Shown: positions 11,162 through 23,539 of the stretch, piece by piece
Numbering within the stretch: position 1 is the first letter of the stretch
Layout: each line of letters opens with the position of its first letter
Assembly (NCBI GenBank): GCA_963932465.1
Contig: OZ010794.1
Span: 439,271,502 to 439,335,501 of the forward strand
Direction of reading: 5' to 3'
Origin: Maratus speciosus
Lineage: Eukaryota > Arthropoda > Arachnida > Araneae > Salticidae
DNA: 64,000 bases
The notes under the pieces: generated by a model
Seen by the model: the letters and a program-made list of their open reading frames with translations, nothing else
Told to the model about the DNA's origin: nothing
Databases searched by the model: none
Position numbers and translations under genes: made by a program

Positions 11162-12173
11162 GATTTGCGATAGATCTTTGGAAAAATAATTAAAGAGTTT
11201 GTCCATCCAGAGAGTACGATTTCTCAAAAAAAAGATATCCTAAAAAGTGAAAAACACGTCAAGCTCGGCTACATGTTAAAATGTTATGTATAATAAATAA
11301 AAAAAAAAGTAAGAAATACAGGTTTTTATTAAGTTATATTTTTATAGCGTATTATAATATATATATTTTTTTCTGGTGAAACTTTTTGTTTGGAGGGATT
11401 ATACAAGATATATTCTCGTCTCATGTTTTTTAAACATTTGATAATAGTTTTTATAATTTAATAATTTTAATAATTTAAGTATATGCCGCAGAAGTTCAGA
11501 TCGGGCTCATGTGGGCCACAGAAGTTTAATTATCTGTCGAGATATAAAATTTAAAAAAAGGGAAAAAGAGATGAAAAAGCCTGCTCTAAGTATTATAGAA
11601 CCATTCTTTTTATATATAATGTTCTGGCGAAACTGAAAGGCCTTCGATAGTGTTTCTAGCTTAAGATATTCAGACTTTTGACTTTCTCGGGCCACATTTG
11701 CGGGAAAAAATTTTCTCCGCACATTTACTGTACGTAGTACTAATGTTAACGATTAGCTGTTGAATAAATGCTGATTATCGTTATGGTATATTATACACAT
11801 TTTTGCTGTAATCTTTGACTTCTTTTTTAATAAAAATACTTTTAAAATTACTGAGCAAGTGAGCCAGAGCATTAGGTCTAGTCACACAATATTGTGTAAC
11901 TGTGTTGATTCAACTTATTCGCGCAAAACATTCCATTTCTTCTTTCAATCTAAACTATAAACGTTCTTAATAAGTGCACAAAAACACAGTGCCTCCGACG
12001 GGGGTGGGGGGGGACAAATTATACATTTTCATCGCCATATTGTAACAGAGAGATTTATGTCTAATGCCGCGTCGACAGAGCCACATGTGCACTTGTAGAA
12101 TAAAATCCAGAGAGGTGCAACATTTTGAAATAGTCCGCTACCGAAGCCATGTCAAAGCCAAATGCCAAGAAAG
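11162..12173. other. Spacer, no gene recognised
   Basis: The minus-strand frame at 11507-11722 (71 codons) matches nothing I recognise. A G tract is at 12001-12014. No terminal repeats were found. Confidence 0.4.
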
Positions 12174-12723
12174 GTTATGTGTTTCACGCGTATCTGGGTA
12201 TGTGGATTTCTTTATACCCTCGAATCATCCCAACGGCTGGATGGATTTTAATGAATGAGGTCTCCATCGATTCGTCTTAACCATCCGATGGTTATAGGCT
12301 AGGTTTTGTTTCTATAAATTCAAAATGGCGGCCGTAAAATACAAAAGGGTGGTAGAGACGAAAAAAATTTTTACGCACCCTATTGAGTGGCATATCATTG
12401 GATAGGTCCTTCCAAATGAAGACGATGTTACATTGACTATTTTACAGTCAGAAGCTCCGTTTAAATATTACACAACCTGGCAGTTACGTAGGTAGGATCT
12501 CTAGCTTTACTGGAATTCTAACCTTCATAGACATCTATAGGTCTCATCAAAGCAGTGTTTATAGGTAGGAACTAACTATTAAACACAACTTAAAAGTCAA
12601 CGATACAAGTAAATAAAAAAATAGGTAAGTAATATAAAAAATAGTTTCGCATTGATGGGAAATAATTAATTAGTTCGCTTTTTACTCTGTCGGGTTTTTT
12701 GATTTTTTTAATTTAATTTTTAC
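12174..12723. repeat. Unclassified 550-bp repeat, copy 1
   Basis: Closely similar to 37109-37660 from TTATGTGTTTCACGCG to TTAATTTTTA. It contains GGTGGATGG-like text (ACGGCTGGATGGATTTTAATG) and GTCGGGTTTTTTGATTTTTT. There is no TIR or long frame. Because copy 2 interrupts a mariner, this is a mobile sequence; the class is unknown. Confidence 0.8.
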
Positions 12724-13296
12724 TTTATTGTTTGTTTAATGGAGAATATAAACCATAAACAAGCTAAACTATAAATATTTTTTTCAGACATCCAATACAA
12801 GATAGTTTTTAAACAACGTAATATTAAAAATCCAAAAATGAGATGTGAGACCTTTTTTTTTTTTTTTTTTTTTCCAAAATGAAGAGCTGGAACAGTTTAT
12901 TGTACTTTTCATCGGGGGAGCTCCCGAGCTTCACCCCCCCCCCCCCCCTTCTCTGAACTCCCCATTTTAGATAATTTTTAAATACATGAGCGGAAAAAAT
13001 GCCTTCCACAGGGAAGCGGCGCCCGCACCCCCCCTCCCCCCCAAGAAAAATCCTTAATTGATTTTTTTTTATCCTTCATTAATTTTTTTCTTAGTGTTTT
13101 TAAGTCCCTTAAGCGGGGACATCACCTTAAAACTTCTTAAAATGTCCAAAAAAATTAGTCTACCAAACTTTAAAAAAAAATTATGACGATACTCCAGTTA
13201 GAACATATTTTCTAATAAAATAAGTGGAGCAATACGTATCCAAATCAAGGTTAATTTGAACTTTAAAGTCATTTTTCTGAAAACAGATGTTTTTAC

Positions 13297-14154
13297 TTTC
13301 TTCTATCTTCAATAGAAGAAAGTATTATAATCGAAATTTTTTTCGACTTTCGGTTTTCGACAGATTTACACGTTTTAGGGGTCAGAGATCCCAAAAAACA
13401 TGTTTATAGAAAATGTCTGTCTGTCCGTGTGTCCGTCTGCCTGTCTGTCGCCATTGTACCATCAAAAAGTGTATTAAGTTATGCAGAGAATTGAACCAAT
13501 TTTTTTTAAAAGTTTTTGGCTATGGTAAGCAGATCCTTCCTTCATTTGTAAAAAATCTGCCAGAAGGGGGCGCTGTAATAGCGATTTTGAATATTGTACC
13601 ATCGAAAAGTGTATGAAGTTATGCATAAAATGAACATTTTTTTTTTTTTTTTAAGTTCTTAGCTATGGCAAGCAGGTCCTTCCTTAATTTGAAAAAAATC
13701 CGCCGGAAGGGGCGCTGTAATAGCGATTTTTGTGCCATTTTGAATATTGTACCATCGAAAAGTGTACCAAATTTTTTGTGTATGTTTTTGGTCAAGGCAA
13801 GAAGGTCCTGCCTGAATTTGGGAAAAATTCCGCCGGAAGGGGACGCTGTAATAGCGATTTTTGTATAATCTTATTAATTTTTCGTAGTTCAATTGTACAC
13901 CAGTGACTCGTGAATTGACGGGAACTTCCCATCCTGATAGGCTGACTATTCACTAGATTTTAATAAATATCATGATCTAGATTAATTCGTTTTTACTCCG
14001 ACTAATTCACTGAAGCAGAAATTTAAGATGAAAGTCAAAGTCGATATAGTAGTATTGAACTAATAAAAATGAAATATTGACATCTGTAACAAAATTTTGA
14101 AATATTAAAATATATGAGTTAGAAGAAAGCTTTGGGATTGGCACATCCAACTAG
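13297..14154 (+). mobile_element. Helitron-like (HINE-type) element with internal tandem repeats, copy 1
   Basis: It starts TTTCTTCTATC with an adjacent hairpin and ends in a conserved block (AGAAGAAAGCTTTGGGATTG...) closing in CTAG followed by T. It contains short tandem units with the core GGGGCGCTGTAATAGCGATTTT at about 13566, 13707 and 13839 and a CTGT/CCGT-rich microsatellite near 13416-13450. Related copies are at 29880-30731 and 31906-32533. CTAG+T ends, no TSD and internal tandem repeats fit non-autonomous Helitron/Helentron relatives. No Rep/helicase is present. Confidence 0.55.
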
Positions 14155-14186
14155 TTTACATTGCGTGCATCCTATTTTCAAAACTG

Positions 14187-15130
14187 ACAAGGAAGGTCTC
14201 CATACTGGGCATACTCAGAATATGTTGAAAAAAAAAATGCTAGTGAAAGTACTCATGTATGTAATAAAGGATCAGTTGAAATTAGCGGCGGAATTACAGT
14301 AGAAAATGTGTAAAAAAATAAAATACTTTCGAATAATTGGCGTGAAAAGACGAAAGCGGCACGCAATTTGGCGAGTAGCACTTTTCCTCGCCAAAAGCAA
14401 ACGATCTTAATGAATCTGAAAATTGTTTGTTAATTGATTTTGAGAATATGCGGTATTTAATGAATTTAAACGTAAACCATGAAAGAATTTATTATCATTA
14501 TTATTATTATTACATTTTGTATTATACTTGTTGCTTGTTGTCGATTTGAACGAAATTTTGCCATTGTTTTATTCTCCAATCCACAATTTTTTTTAATTTA
14601 AACGGCTTTATCGGTTATAAAAATAACTTTTAACGCCAGATGAATAATGCTGCCGTAATACATTTCCATACCGAAGAAGTTGTTTTCATAGCAACTAAGT
14701 TGAATCGACAGTGCTCGAAGGGGCATATTTTTGAGTTTGGAACAATTTTAATCAATTTAAATTTTGTTTTAAATCGTAAAATGTGATAGTTAAAATTCGT
14801 TATAAGTACATATAAATATATATGATAAAACTATAGTTAAAACAAACTAAAAATGACAAAGCCAAAGTTATTTAAATTAAACTTATTTAAACAAATTCAA
14901 CATAAAAAGTTTTTTCCTTAAAGAGTATTCGACAAGCGTATTTTTTTTTATTTAATTTCTTCGCCAAACGGTGATAAGTCGCCAAATAAGCGAAATTTTC
15001 ATTATTTTTTTACGGACGTTCTACCGAGGTTCCGCCAAAATTTTTTTATAAACATATATACCCATGGGAGAAGAACATTCTGTATTTTTTCAGATTTTTC
15101 TGAGTATGCCCGTATGGAGACCTTCCTTGT
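14187..15130. mobile_element. TIR element, ACAAGGAAGGTCTCCAT ends
   Basis: The first 34 bases and the inverse of the last 34 match with few differences (ACAAGGAAGGTCTCCATAC...). Length is 944 bp with no transposase frame. The superfamily is uncertain. Confidence 0.65.
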
Positions 15131-15493
15131 GAGTAACATTGACACTTAATATTTTGTTTTATAATGCATTTTATATATATTTATAACCTTTACGTATTTT
15201 TAAGTAAGTACTTGTAATATATTTACTTACTTTAAAAATTTTTATTGAAATTTTTTCATAAATTTTGTATTTTACGGTTTAATTGTGTGCCTGAAAAAAT
15301 ATTGTCATCTAGAAACTTGATTATTATTTTAGGTTGAAGTTAAAGTACAATATTTTAAGAATATATATATGTATTATTAAGTGGATATAGCGAATATATT
15401 TTTTATAATGCTGCGCACAACACATGCATGTCAAATTACCTTCTTAAAAATCCTTAATTAAACCAAATTCTAATCATTTTTCATTAAAAGTAT

Positions 15494-15721
15494 TTAACCC
15501 GGAAGAACTCGCTGCATGAGATTTTCTCTCACAGTCGTACTTTTTTAAGACTCTTATTTAAATCATTTTTCATTTTAATTAAAATTTCAAAATGTTTTTC
15601 AATTATTTTACCTATTTTGTGAATAAAAGTACTAAGCCAATTAAAAAAAGTCGATATTATATGAATGTAAAGTAAAAGAAAAGCAATTGGGCATTCTCAC
15701 TAGCGAGTTCTCCCGGGTTAA
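15494..15721. mobile_element. TTAA-flanked MITE, CCCGGGAGAACTCGCT ends, copy 1
   Basis: TTAACCCGGAAGAACTCGCT at left and the inverse TTAACCCGGGAGAACTCGCT at right. It is about 97% like 55628-55855. A 220-bp piggyBac-type MITE (inference from TTAA and CCC ends). Confidence 0.85.
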
Positions 15722-15739
15722 AAGAATACGTAAACAAAC

Positions 15740-15741
15740 AC

Positions 15742-15795
<54 letters not shown>

Positions 15796-16036
15796 GGACT
15801 AAAATACGGAACTACTACTGGCAATCTAGACGCCAGTACTATTTCCGTATTTTAGCGGAACTTTTCCCCGGTAAATTACAGAAAAATTTCCTTTAAATTC
15901 CAAAGAAACGGAAATTTTTCTGCAATTTACCGGAAAAAAATTCCGTTAAAATACGGAAATAGTACTGGCGTCTAGATTGCCAGTAGTATTTCCGTATTTT
16001 AGTCCGTTTTTTTTTTTTTTTTTTTTTTTTCAGTAA
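15740..16036. mobile_element. Palindromic foldback element with A/T-tract ends
   Basis: A tract of about 48 A bases (15747-15794) and a T tract (16007-16030) bracket arms that repeat inverted. Both contain CGGACTAAAATACGGAA, TACTACTGGCAATCTAGA and CTGGCGTCTAGATTGCC type text. The whole can fold into one long hairpin. There is no coding capacity. Confidence 0.8.
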
Positions 16037-16039
16037 AGA

Positions 16040-17476
16040 TCTGTACAATTTACTCAGAAAAAATTGTTTAATTTGAAGAAATATTTACAGCTCCAAATTG
16101 TTTTTTTAATTTTGTGTCAAAATCAAGCAATATCGAGCTGCTGAAGGTGGTCTCTCCCCAGGGGCGTAGCGACAGACATTTATTTATTTTTTTTTTTTTT
16201 GGGCGGGGGGGATTAAAAAATTTCTCAACTTCAAACAAACTAATTTCCAACTCAAAAGATATGTGCAATGTATGTATGATAATGATATTTATGCGTAAAA
16301 AAAAAAAATATATATACTGAAACTAAAAACATGAAAAATTGTAATTATTGCTTCGTGTAATGAAAGTTTAAATACATTTCTATCACTTAGATAATTCTAA
16401 TCAAAACTAGATTAGTTTCTATTTTCCTATTTTGGAATAATTCGGCATGAAAATGAAGATCGAAAGATAAGATAAACATTTGCAAAATGAATATTTAAGA
16501 AAGCTCGGGCTCATTCTTTCTGAAACTGAAAATTTGTTTATTCATGCATAGAAAGAAAAAAATAACTTTTTGTTTCTTAAAAAAAAAAAAAAAAAAGTTA
16601 TTTTATCTCAACTTATTTTAATGCAATTTGAGATCAAAATGAAGGGGAAAGAGACATAGTGTTTTTCTTTTCTAATATTAGAATAGAAATGCTATTTTAA
16701 AAGAAAATTTGTGATATTTGCAGATTTATGTGTGGAATTGATGACAACGTTTAAGAACTTTTATAACCACTCTGGCAACGACCTATTGCTTTAACGCCAA
16801 TCGGAAGACACATGAATAATTTGCTGTCCGATTTTCGTTTGTGACAGTAGGATATTTTTTTATTGGAACGTTTATTTTAGTTTTAGAGATCACACTAGAA
16901 ATGACCATTTTATTTTTAGTTAACTAGCCTTAGTTTAAGGTTTGTGAGTTCTTTGTCTTCTATTGTGTACTAATCATGATCGTTTTTCAAATGAAAATAA
17001 TGTCAGTGATTTTTAATAAGAATCACTGCCGTTATTTTAAAATTGTTGATAAAAGAAGAAAGTTTTCGAGGAAATAAACGATACGCATTACAGTTAGCTA
17101 CTGATGGAGAAGAGTAGAGAAATTAGGGTCTGATGGATATATGATATTTTTTCATGGAACAGAGAAACACAATGATAGACTAAGTCTATCACACGCTTGA
17201 AACGAACAAACAAAAAGAAAACACAAGGGCTTTTTTGTGTATTTCTTTTGATTATTTAATTTGTTTACAGCTCTCAGAAAAGAAGTCACCAAAACAATGA
17301 AAAATTCATATTTATTTTACTATTATTTTTTTAAAAGAAAAAAAGTCTTTCAAAAATCAAGAATTTCCCAACTCTAAGCACAAATGTCCCAAGTTCACAA
17401 ATATCAGCCCCCCCCCCCCTCCAATAACCCTCCATGGCGATGCATCTGTCCCCTCCCGCCTCCCCTCCCTTAAAAA

Positions 17477-17514
<38 letters not shown>

Positions 17515-17716
17515 CAAAATTATTGGAGAAAAAGAAAAGAAAATTTTGTAAATTAAATGAAAATCCACAAAGGGGCAATTGCCCTTCATTGCCCAGATGC
17601 ACAGGCCGAGTCTAATAGAAAATTGGCTATTGTCTTTCATGTTACTGAAAAATTAAATAATTCGTAATAATCATTTGTATACAAAGTAATCAGAATGTCA
17701 CAAAAAGGTTAATAAC
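16040..17716. other. Spacer with microsatellites
   Basis: No gene is seen. It holds a (AT)n run at 17479-17510, a C tract at 17408-17418, and hAT-like end text CAGGGGCGTAGC at about 16158 without a matching right end. Confidence 0.45.
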
Positions 17717-17723
17717 AACTTAC

Positions 17724-17871
17724 ATGAGCGATGCCGGTCGCTTTTTATCGCCGTATAAGGTGTCTTCGTACAGATCTTCTATTTCTTCCCTTAATGATGT
17801 CGTATTTCGTTTTATCACAGTTGCTGACATCGGAGGTAAAGGTGGTGATGTAACAGGCCGGGGTGGACAGG
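17724..17871 (-). CDS. Exon 2 of the FYB/ADAP-like host gene
   Basis: A 148-nt exon on the minus strand. The acceptor is TATATTTCAG just before 17871 and the donor is GTAAGT at 17723-17718. Its open frame encodes CPPRPVTSPPLPP, then an acidic Tyr patch REEIEDLYEDTLYGDKKR. The upstream exon (48691-49498) ends in phase 1 with a C, and this exon joins in phase 1 (C+CC = Pro), giving an uninterrupted frame. It ends in phase 2, so at least one more exon lies to the left. Proline-rich then YxDxLY-type sequence is expected in signalling adaptors with SH2/SH3 partners. The link to the 48.7 kb exon is inferred from phase, strand and composition. An unrelated gene's exon is possible. Confidence 0.6.
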
Positions 17872-18014
17872 CTGAAATATATATATATATATGTATGTAA
17901 TTAAAATGAAATCGCATGTGTGAAACACATAGGAAAACATAATATAAAAATTGAACCACTAAAATGAAATCACAAATAAATATTTAGAAAGGAAAACACA
18001 CACACATATACATA

Positions 18015-19857
18015 CAAGGTGTCCACGTATAACCTGACCGACCTTTATTTTCGCAACCGTTGGTTCTAGATGCATACATCCACTTACAAAAATGGTTTAA
18101 ATAAGGTAAAGAATTATTTTTAAAAGCGATTTGGGTCAAGAAAAAAATTTATTAAAAAATTACGAAATTTAAATTTTTATACGGTCCCCCGGTCCTATAA
18201 GTGATATTTAGTAAAAATTTACTGGGACACTAACAAGTAAGACAAAAAAATGCCCCATTCATCTAACATTAAAATTGTCCAAGTTATGAAACTTTGAAAC
18301 GCATGACTTATATCACTTTTTTTCATCTCAAAACAGATGATTTCGGCCATGCTTTCAAGGGTCGTATATAAAGTACTTAAACTTATTTCAAGGTATCTGC
18401 GCTTTGAAAGAAATCGTACAACTATTAAGACTAAGTTAACTTTTATTAGTTAAGTTTCAGATTAGTTAAAATAATTGTATTTTAACATATGTTTTATTTT
18501 GTAAGGATTTGAGGCTACGATTCCTTTTAACAAAAATTATGTTATTTTCATAAGGTTTTATTTAACTTGCAACGATCGTCTTTCCAGTTTAAAATTTGTA
18601 CTCGAACTTTAACTCACTTTCAAATGTCCGATCGAAGTTAAATTTTACATACTGACTTAAATCCGATGACAATGTAAGATTATTATGATTTTCGACTCTT
18701 ACCATCTTATACATACTTATATTAGAGGATAACACACACAAAAAAAATTGGATAGATTCCCGTCAACAAGTTTAAGAAAGAGTTTTAGATTAGATAACAT
18801 AAACCTGCGATGGTTGTGTTTTTTAACTTTTATAATTACGTTATATGAATAAAAAAATTACCTTCACTTTTAACCATCATGTTAGGATTTTTCGCAAATC
18901 ATAAATTTCAAGGTTAAAAAATAGCGAAAAATCTGATACTATAAAATAGATGTAAGGTTTTTTTATTCAGTTTAATTTTATTTAATTCAATAATTTATTC
19001 TTTTTTTCGGCCTATACTGGGTTTCTTACAGCTAAACAGCTCAGGTGTCCGATGAGGTTGGGAGGGGAAGGGGGATCAATTTTAACTTTGAGCTTTTTCT
19101 TTGAAATTTGCGATTTGAGAAAAATCCTGACATGATGGTTTAAAATGAAGGTCATTTTCGGATTCAGGGCTAAAAGATACATAAGAATCAATGTCAAACG
19201 TGCCTGTCTATGTAATGTAGTCAAGGAAAGACGCACATGTAGTAAGAAAGTATGAAAGACGATATTTATCCACATTGTTTATTTCTATTTCGTTTTTATT
19301 TGAGTTTATGTGCAAGGAAGAACTACTCACTATGTTATTATTTCAAATTAGTACTTTATTAAATTTGTATGAGTTTGTGTATTGTGATTTTATGTATTAT
19401 ACAAAATATACACTTTTAATTTCAATACCAGTGATTAGACAAATATTATACTGTTTTTTGATTTGAACAACAACCCTTTTGTCATGATCATATCTAACTC
19501 TAAAACCCCCTTGCCTTTCTGATAGGGGATATATTTGCATCTCCATTTGTATACGGTCCCCATACTATGCATGATAACTTTGAGCTTAAATTTCTCACCG
19601 AATATTGGTCGAACAGATACGAAACTTTTTGTGTTTGCAATACTTCTGAATAGACAAAACGTCCCTAACTATAAATATAGGGACCTGGGTGCTGTATAAA
19701 AATTTAGATTCTGTAATTCTTCACTAAATTGTTTTTTCGCTTCAAACTTTTTTTTAATCTTAACTCTGCACCTAATTCACTTTTGTAATTGGAAGTATGC
19801 ATCTAGGACCAACGGTTGCGAAAATAAAGGTCGGGCAGGTTATATGTGAACACCCTG
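18015..19857. mobile_element. TIR DNA element, TA-flanked, about 60-bp TIRs
   Basis: The left end (GGTGTCCACGTATAACCTGA then CGACCTTTATTTTCGCAACC) matches inverted at the right end (GGTTGCGAAAATAAAGGTCG, then ACACCCTG). TA is present at 18013-18014 and 19858-19859. It is 1.84 kb without a transposase frame that I can recognise, so it is a non-autonomous or decayed element. Confidence 0.75.
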
Positions 19858-19863
19858 TATATA

Positions 19864-20404
19864 CAGGGTGTTTCTATGATCACAGGACAAACTTTAAGGG
19901 AACGTAAAATACACATAAAGTACACACATTTTGGTATAGCAATGTAGGGTCGGAAATGAAAAATTTCGGCGAAAAACAAGAAATGCGGAGGAAAGGAAAA
20001 CAAGTGTTTTATTGACATAAAAATTACAGTAAGTGCTCAAATGGGCCACTACCAACATCGATAGATACCTGACACCGTTTAGCAAGTGATTGGCGTACCC
20101 TTTCAAAGGTCCCAGATGTCTCTTCTATAAGACACCAGTTGACTTCAGTGTTGCTGCAAATGTTCGTGAAACATTTGGAATAGGCGAAAAGGTACGCCAA
20201 TCACTAGCTAGACTCTGCCAGTGGTACATTTGAGCACTTACTGTAATTGTTATGTCATCAAAAAGCTCGCTTACATTTCCTCCGCATTTACTGTTTTTCG
20301 CCAAAACTTTTCATTTCTAACCATACATTCCTATACAAAACACGTTTGTTTTAGTCAGCTGCACCACCCCTCCAAGTTTGTCCCATGATCATAGAAATAC
20401 CCTG
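19864..20404. mobile_element. Foldback element, CAGGGTGTTTCTATGATCA ends
   Basis: The arms are inverted over roughly 230 bp. Both contain the ends CAGGGTGTTTCTATGATC and internal matches such as TACAGTAAGTGCTCAAATG with CATTTGAGCACTTACTGTA. TA flanks both sides. It sits four bases from the preceding TIR element, and both end in (C)AGGGTGT. Confidence 0.8.
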
Positions 20405-20444
20405 TATATTAAACCCACATTAAAATAAAATGCATGCCTAGATA

Positions 20445-21614
20445 CAGACGAAGTTCCTCTTAACGAAGTCCCTATTTTACGAAGTTTTCTACTTAACGAA
20501 ATTTTCTGCTGAACCTTGATTTTGGACACCATTACCATGCATATTAATCTCCATATTACGAAAAATATATTCTACATAACGAAGTTTAACCCCTTTTGTG
20601 CGTGTACAACATTCAAACGGAGAGGTTGCTGTTGAGATGTATGTATGAATTTATTTCAGCGGATTGTATGAAAATGAAATTATTTATTTATTTAATCATT
20701 TCCATTCAAAAGAAAAAATGATAAAAACGTTCGATACTTTAAGAAGGGGATTCCAGTTTCACGAGAATGTTGCTGATGAATTGTTCGGGTACTCACAAAA
20801 GTGCGAAAATTTTTATGAAAATGTATTTTTTATAAGAAACCTGTACAAAGTAATATTTACAGACTTCTTTAAAGTTAAGGAATTGGAATACTGAGAAAAA
20901 CAAAAGAAAAGATACGTTACGCTTCAGTTTTGTTTACCTCACTTTATTATGTATTTTTTTACACTTTATTCTAATTAAATTTTAGTTATATGTCTACCTT
21001 GCATAAAAAAAAGTTACTGCCCGAATTAAAAAATATTTTTCCAATATTTCCATTTTATAAACAATATAACATACTTATAACTACTTAAAAGGTGACTCAA
21101 ACATATAGAATATTATTTAATGCAACCCTGAGATCTTTCGATCACACACGCGTTCATTTTCAAAGGGGAAAAGATGACTGACTGAATAGAAATACATTTT
21201 AAAAATAAAAATAGTACGCATGCTCAAGCAGAGTTCAGTCCATTTCTCTGCAGAGGGGTGAAAAGATCAGTTCATATTATCAGGAGGTCTTGAAATATTT
21301 AGGATATTGTACCAAATTGCGGGAATATTATAGGAAATGATGTTTGTCTTGATAAATATGTTTCAGTCACCTTTTAAGTAGTTATAAGTATGTTATATTG
21401 TTTATTAATAACAAGGTGAAAATTTCCTTCACGACAGTAGTGTTTAATACAGTGTTTTGACTCTATTTCCATTTTATGTGCATTTTTCATATTATGCATG
21501 TGTATTTTATTATACAAATTTCATGAATTTGAGTTGATTTCTATTTAACGAATTTTCTTCATAACGAAGTGTTTAAGTGTAACGATGAGACTTCGTTAAA
21601 TGAAAGTTTCACTG
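20445..21614 (+). mobile_element. Tigger/pogo element remnant
   Basis: The left end is CAGACGAAGTTCCTCTTAACG. The inverted right end reads CAGTGAAACTTTCATTTAACG. TA is on both sides (20443-20444, 21615-21616). The CAGTGAAACnT...TTAACGAA pattern is typical of Tigger/pogo. The termini are diverged. It holds the decayed transposase tail at 20664-20894. Confidence 0.7.
20664..20894 (+). pseudogene. Tigger transposase C-terminal fragment
   Basis: The frame has TFDTLRRGFQFHENVADELF and ends near KVIFTDFFKVKE. This fits my recollection of pogo/Tigger tails (LRR.FQ...NVSDE..., then KQxKITDFF). No DDE core is present. It lies inside a TA-flanked element with Tigger-type ends. Identification rests on short motifs only. 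Confidence 0.5.
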
Positions 21615-21616
21615 TA

Positions 21617-22055
21617 TGTATAATATTAGGAAAACATTTGCAGATTTCGAGAGAATATGATAGCAGTAATGGTACATAATCAACAAGATGTAAAAAAAAT
21701 TAAAGGTTAATGGAATAATATAGAAAAAATGCGCAAATGCAGCTATAAATCCTATATTTAGAGAATTAAAAGAAAATGAGCAGCTAAACTAAGCTATGGT
21801 GGACATCAAGAAAAATTTACCCTTTTCTTGATAAACAGTACCATTAAAAATTCTGGAATATATATATGAAACGATAAAGCTAAGTCCCTTTTAAATTTTA
21901 AAATCTCCTTTTGACCCTTTTAAAATTTGAAATGCCCTTTAAAAAATTAAAATTTAGAAATTAAAATTCAAACTTTTTAAATGCTTTAGTAATTGTGTCT
22001 CAATGATTAAAACTTCCTTTGCCCCTGATAAGTTCGTTTTCCAGCATAGCATTTT
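21617..22055. other. Spacer, no gene seen
   Basis: AT-rich sequence between the Tigger remnant and the piggyBac element. Nothing recognised. Confidence 0.4.
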
Positions 22056-22059
22056 ATAA

Positions 22060-23491
22060 CCCTTTAAGACAGAACCCGCACGATCGTGCGGGTTAGACAT
22101 TCATATATATTTTTGCTTCTGAAACAGTCCTATGTAATAAAAACCCGAATCGAACGATCGTTCTGGTTTGCAAAAGGAGTAAAGTATCATTTTTTATCAA
22201 CAGATGACGGTTGTAGTACATGTTTTACTCTTAGCCGGCATGACTAGCTTTGTTTACAAGTGCAACGGATTTAGCTCATCATTTTATCTATCGTAAAAAG
22301 ATAATTATCAGTATATTTCTAATTGCTTAGATAAATATTTTTGCTTTAATGTCTAAATAGGTGTAATATAATAAAAAACATTAAGTATACACTATTTATG
22401 TTACTCGTAGGACTCAAGACTTCGTTACCCGCACTACCGTGCGACTTGGGCATTACGTTAGTCAGTGCTACTGTAAAGGTAAGAGCTTTCTCAATGCTCA
22501 TTTTGTTTTCTGTTTCAATAATTTTGGTGACAGCCAGAATAAAAAAGAAGTATGTTGTTGTATAATTAATGCCATATTATTTTCTTGGGTGTTTTCATGG
22601 ATGAATTATTTTTTTATTTTTTTCTTTTAATTTTTACTCTTTTTTCCTTTTTAATTAATAAAATTTTCTAATACATTTTATTATTTTTTATGGAATATAA
22701 TTTTTAACAAAGCAAAATAAAATACTTTTTCTGACGTCTAAACGGAAAAGAATTCTCACACAAGAAGAAATATTGCAGTTAATGAATAAATCAGACTTTG
22801 AATTCAGTGATCTCTCGGATGATCACGAGGTTGCGGACAAAACATTTGAAGCAGATTTATTAGAAGGACAGTCAAGTTCAGATGAGCTCGATGAAGAAAA
22901 AATTACAAATATTTTTAAAGAAATAGCATTTTGGATCATTCTTCCTCATCAAAGTCTCCTGAACTGATTCCCCAAAGCTCTACCTCCAAGCCATAGTTTC
23001 GGCAAAGGCTAAGAGAATGAAAAAAGAAAAAAAAAACAATACAAGTAGGATGTTAAGAAGTTCATTTCTGTACCTCATCCTGGACCTTTAGATTTCACGC
23101 AATTGCAGGTATGTCTTTCATTTCTTAAATTTTAACTAAAAAAAGTTATAGACTTATAGAGAAAATAAAATCGATATCATAAAAAAAGCTTTAAAAATAT
23201 GCATACATTTTTAAATTAAGTCAATAAGTACATATCCAATATTATTTTTTTCTTCTTCTTTTTTAGGCTTTAGAGCCAGTAAGGATTCCATTGCAGTATT
23301 TCAGCAATACTTTCCAAATCATTTTATAAGTAATGATTTCATAGGAAAAGCCCAACCCGCACATTCGTGCGGGTGCTCTCCACGCTCCAAATTTTTTTTA
23401 TTATTTTTTCAAGTATCATTAGGGTCAGTATAGAGTTAATAACCAGAAAAATGTAGTATTTAAATGTGAAAATGTTTCGGGTCTTAAAGGG
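22060..23491 (+). mobile_element. piggyBac-derived element with subterminal palindromes and ATAA duplications
   Basis: The ends are CCCTTTAAGAC at left and its inverse GTCTTAAAGGG at right, flanked by ATAA on both sides (22056-22059 and 23492-23495) rather than TTAA. Just inside the left end is the palindrome ACCCGCACGATCGTGCGGGT. A near-match CCCGCACATTCGTGCGGG sits 110 bp inside the right end, and CCCGCACTACCGTGCG lies at 22429. It carries the start of a piggyBac transposase (22731 on). Confidence 0.8.
22731..23331 (+). pseudogene. piggyBac transposase N-terminal remnant with intron
   Basis: From 22734 the frame reads TSKRKRILTQEEILQLMNKS, then FEFSDLSDDHEVADK and a Ser/Asp/Glu-rich stretch. 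This is the acidic N-terminus typical of piggyBac-family transposases. The codon where Met is expected is CTG. Frame disruptions follow near 22960. A likely intron runs from CAG|GTATGT (about 23109) to TTTTTTAG (about 23266). The next exon reads LEPVRIPLQYFSNTFPNHFI, resembling the entry to the DDE domain (P..YF...F), and then stops at TAA. The catalytic Asp residues are absent. The copy is non-functional. Confidence 0.7.
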
Positions 23492-23539
23492 ATAACTAAA
23501 AGATCGTTTTGAGACAATACGAATACTTTTGCTGACGTT

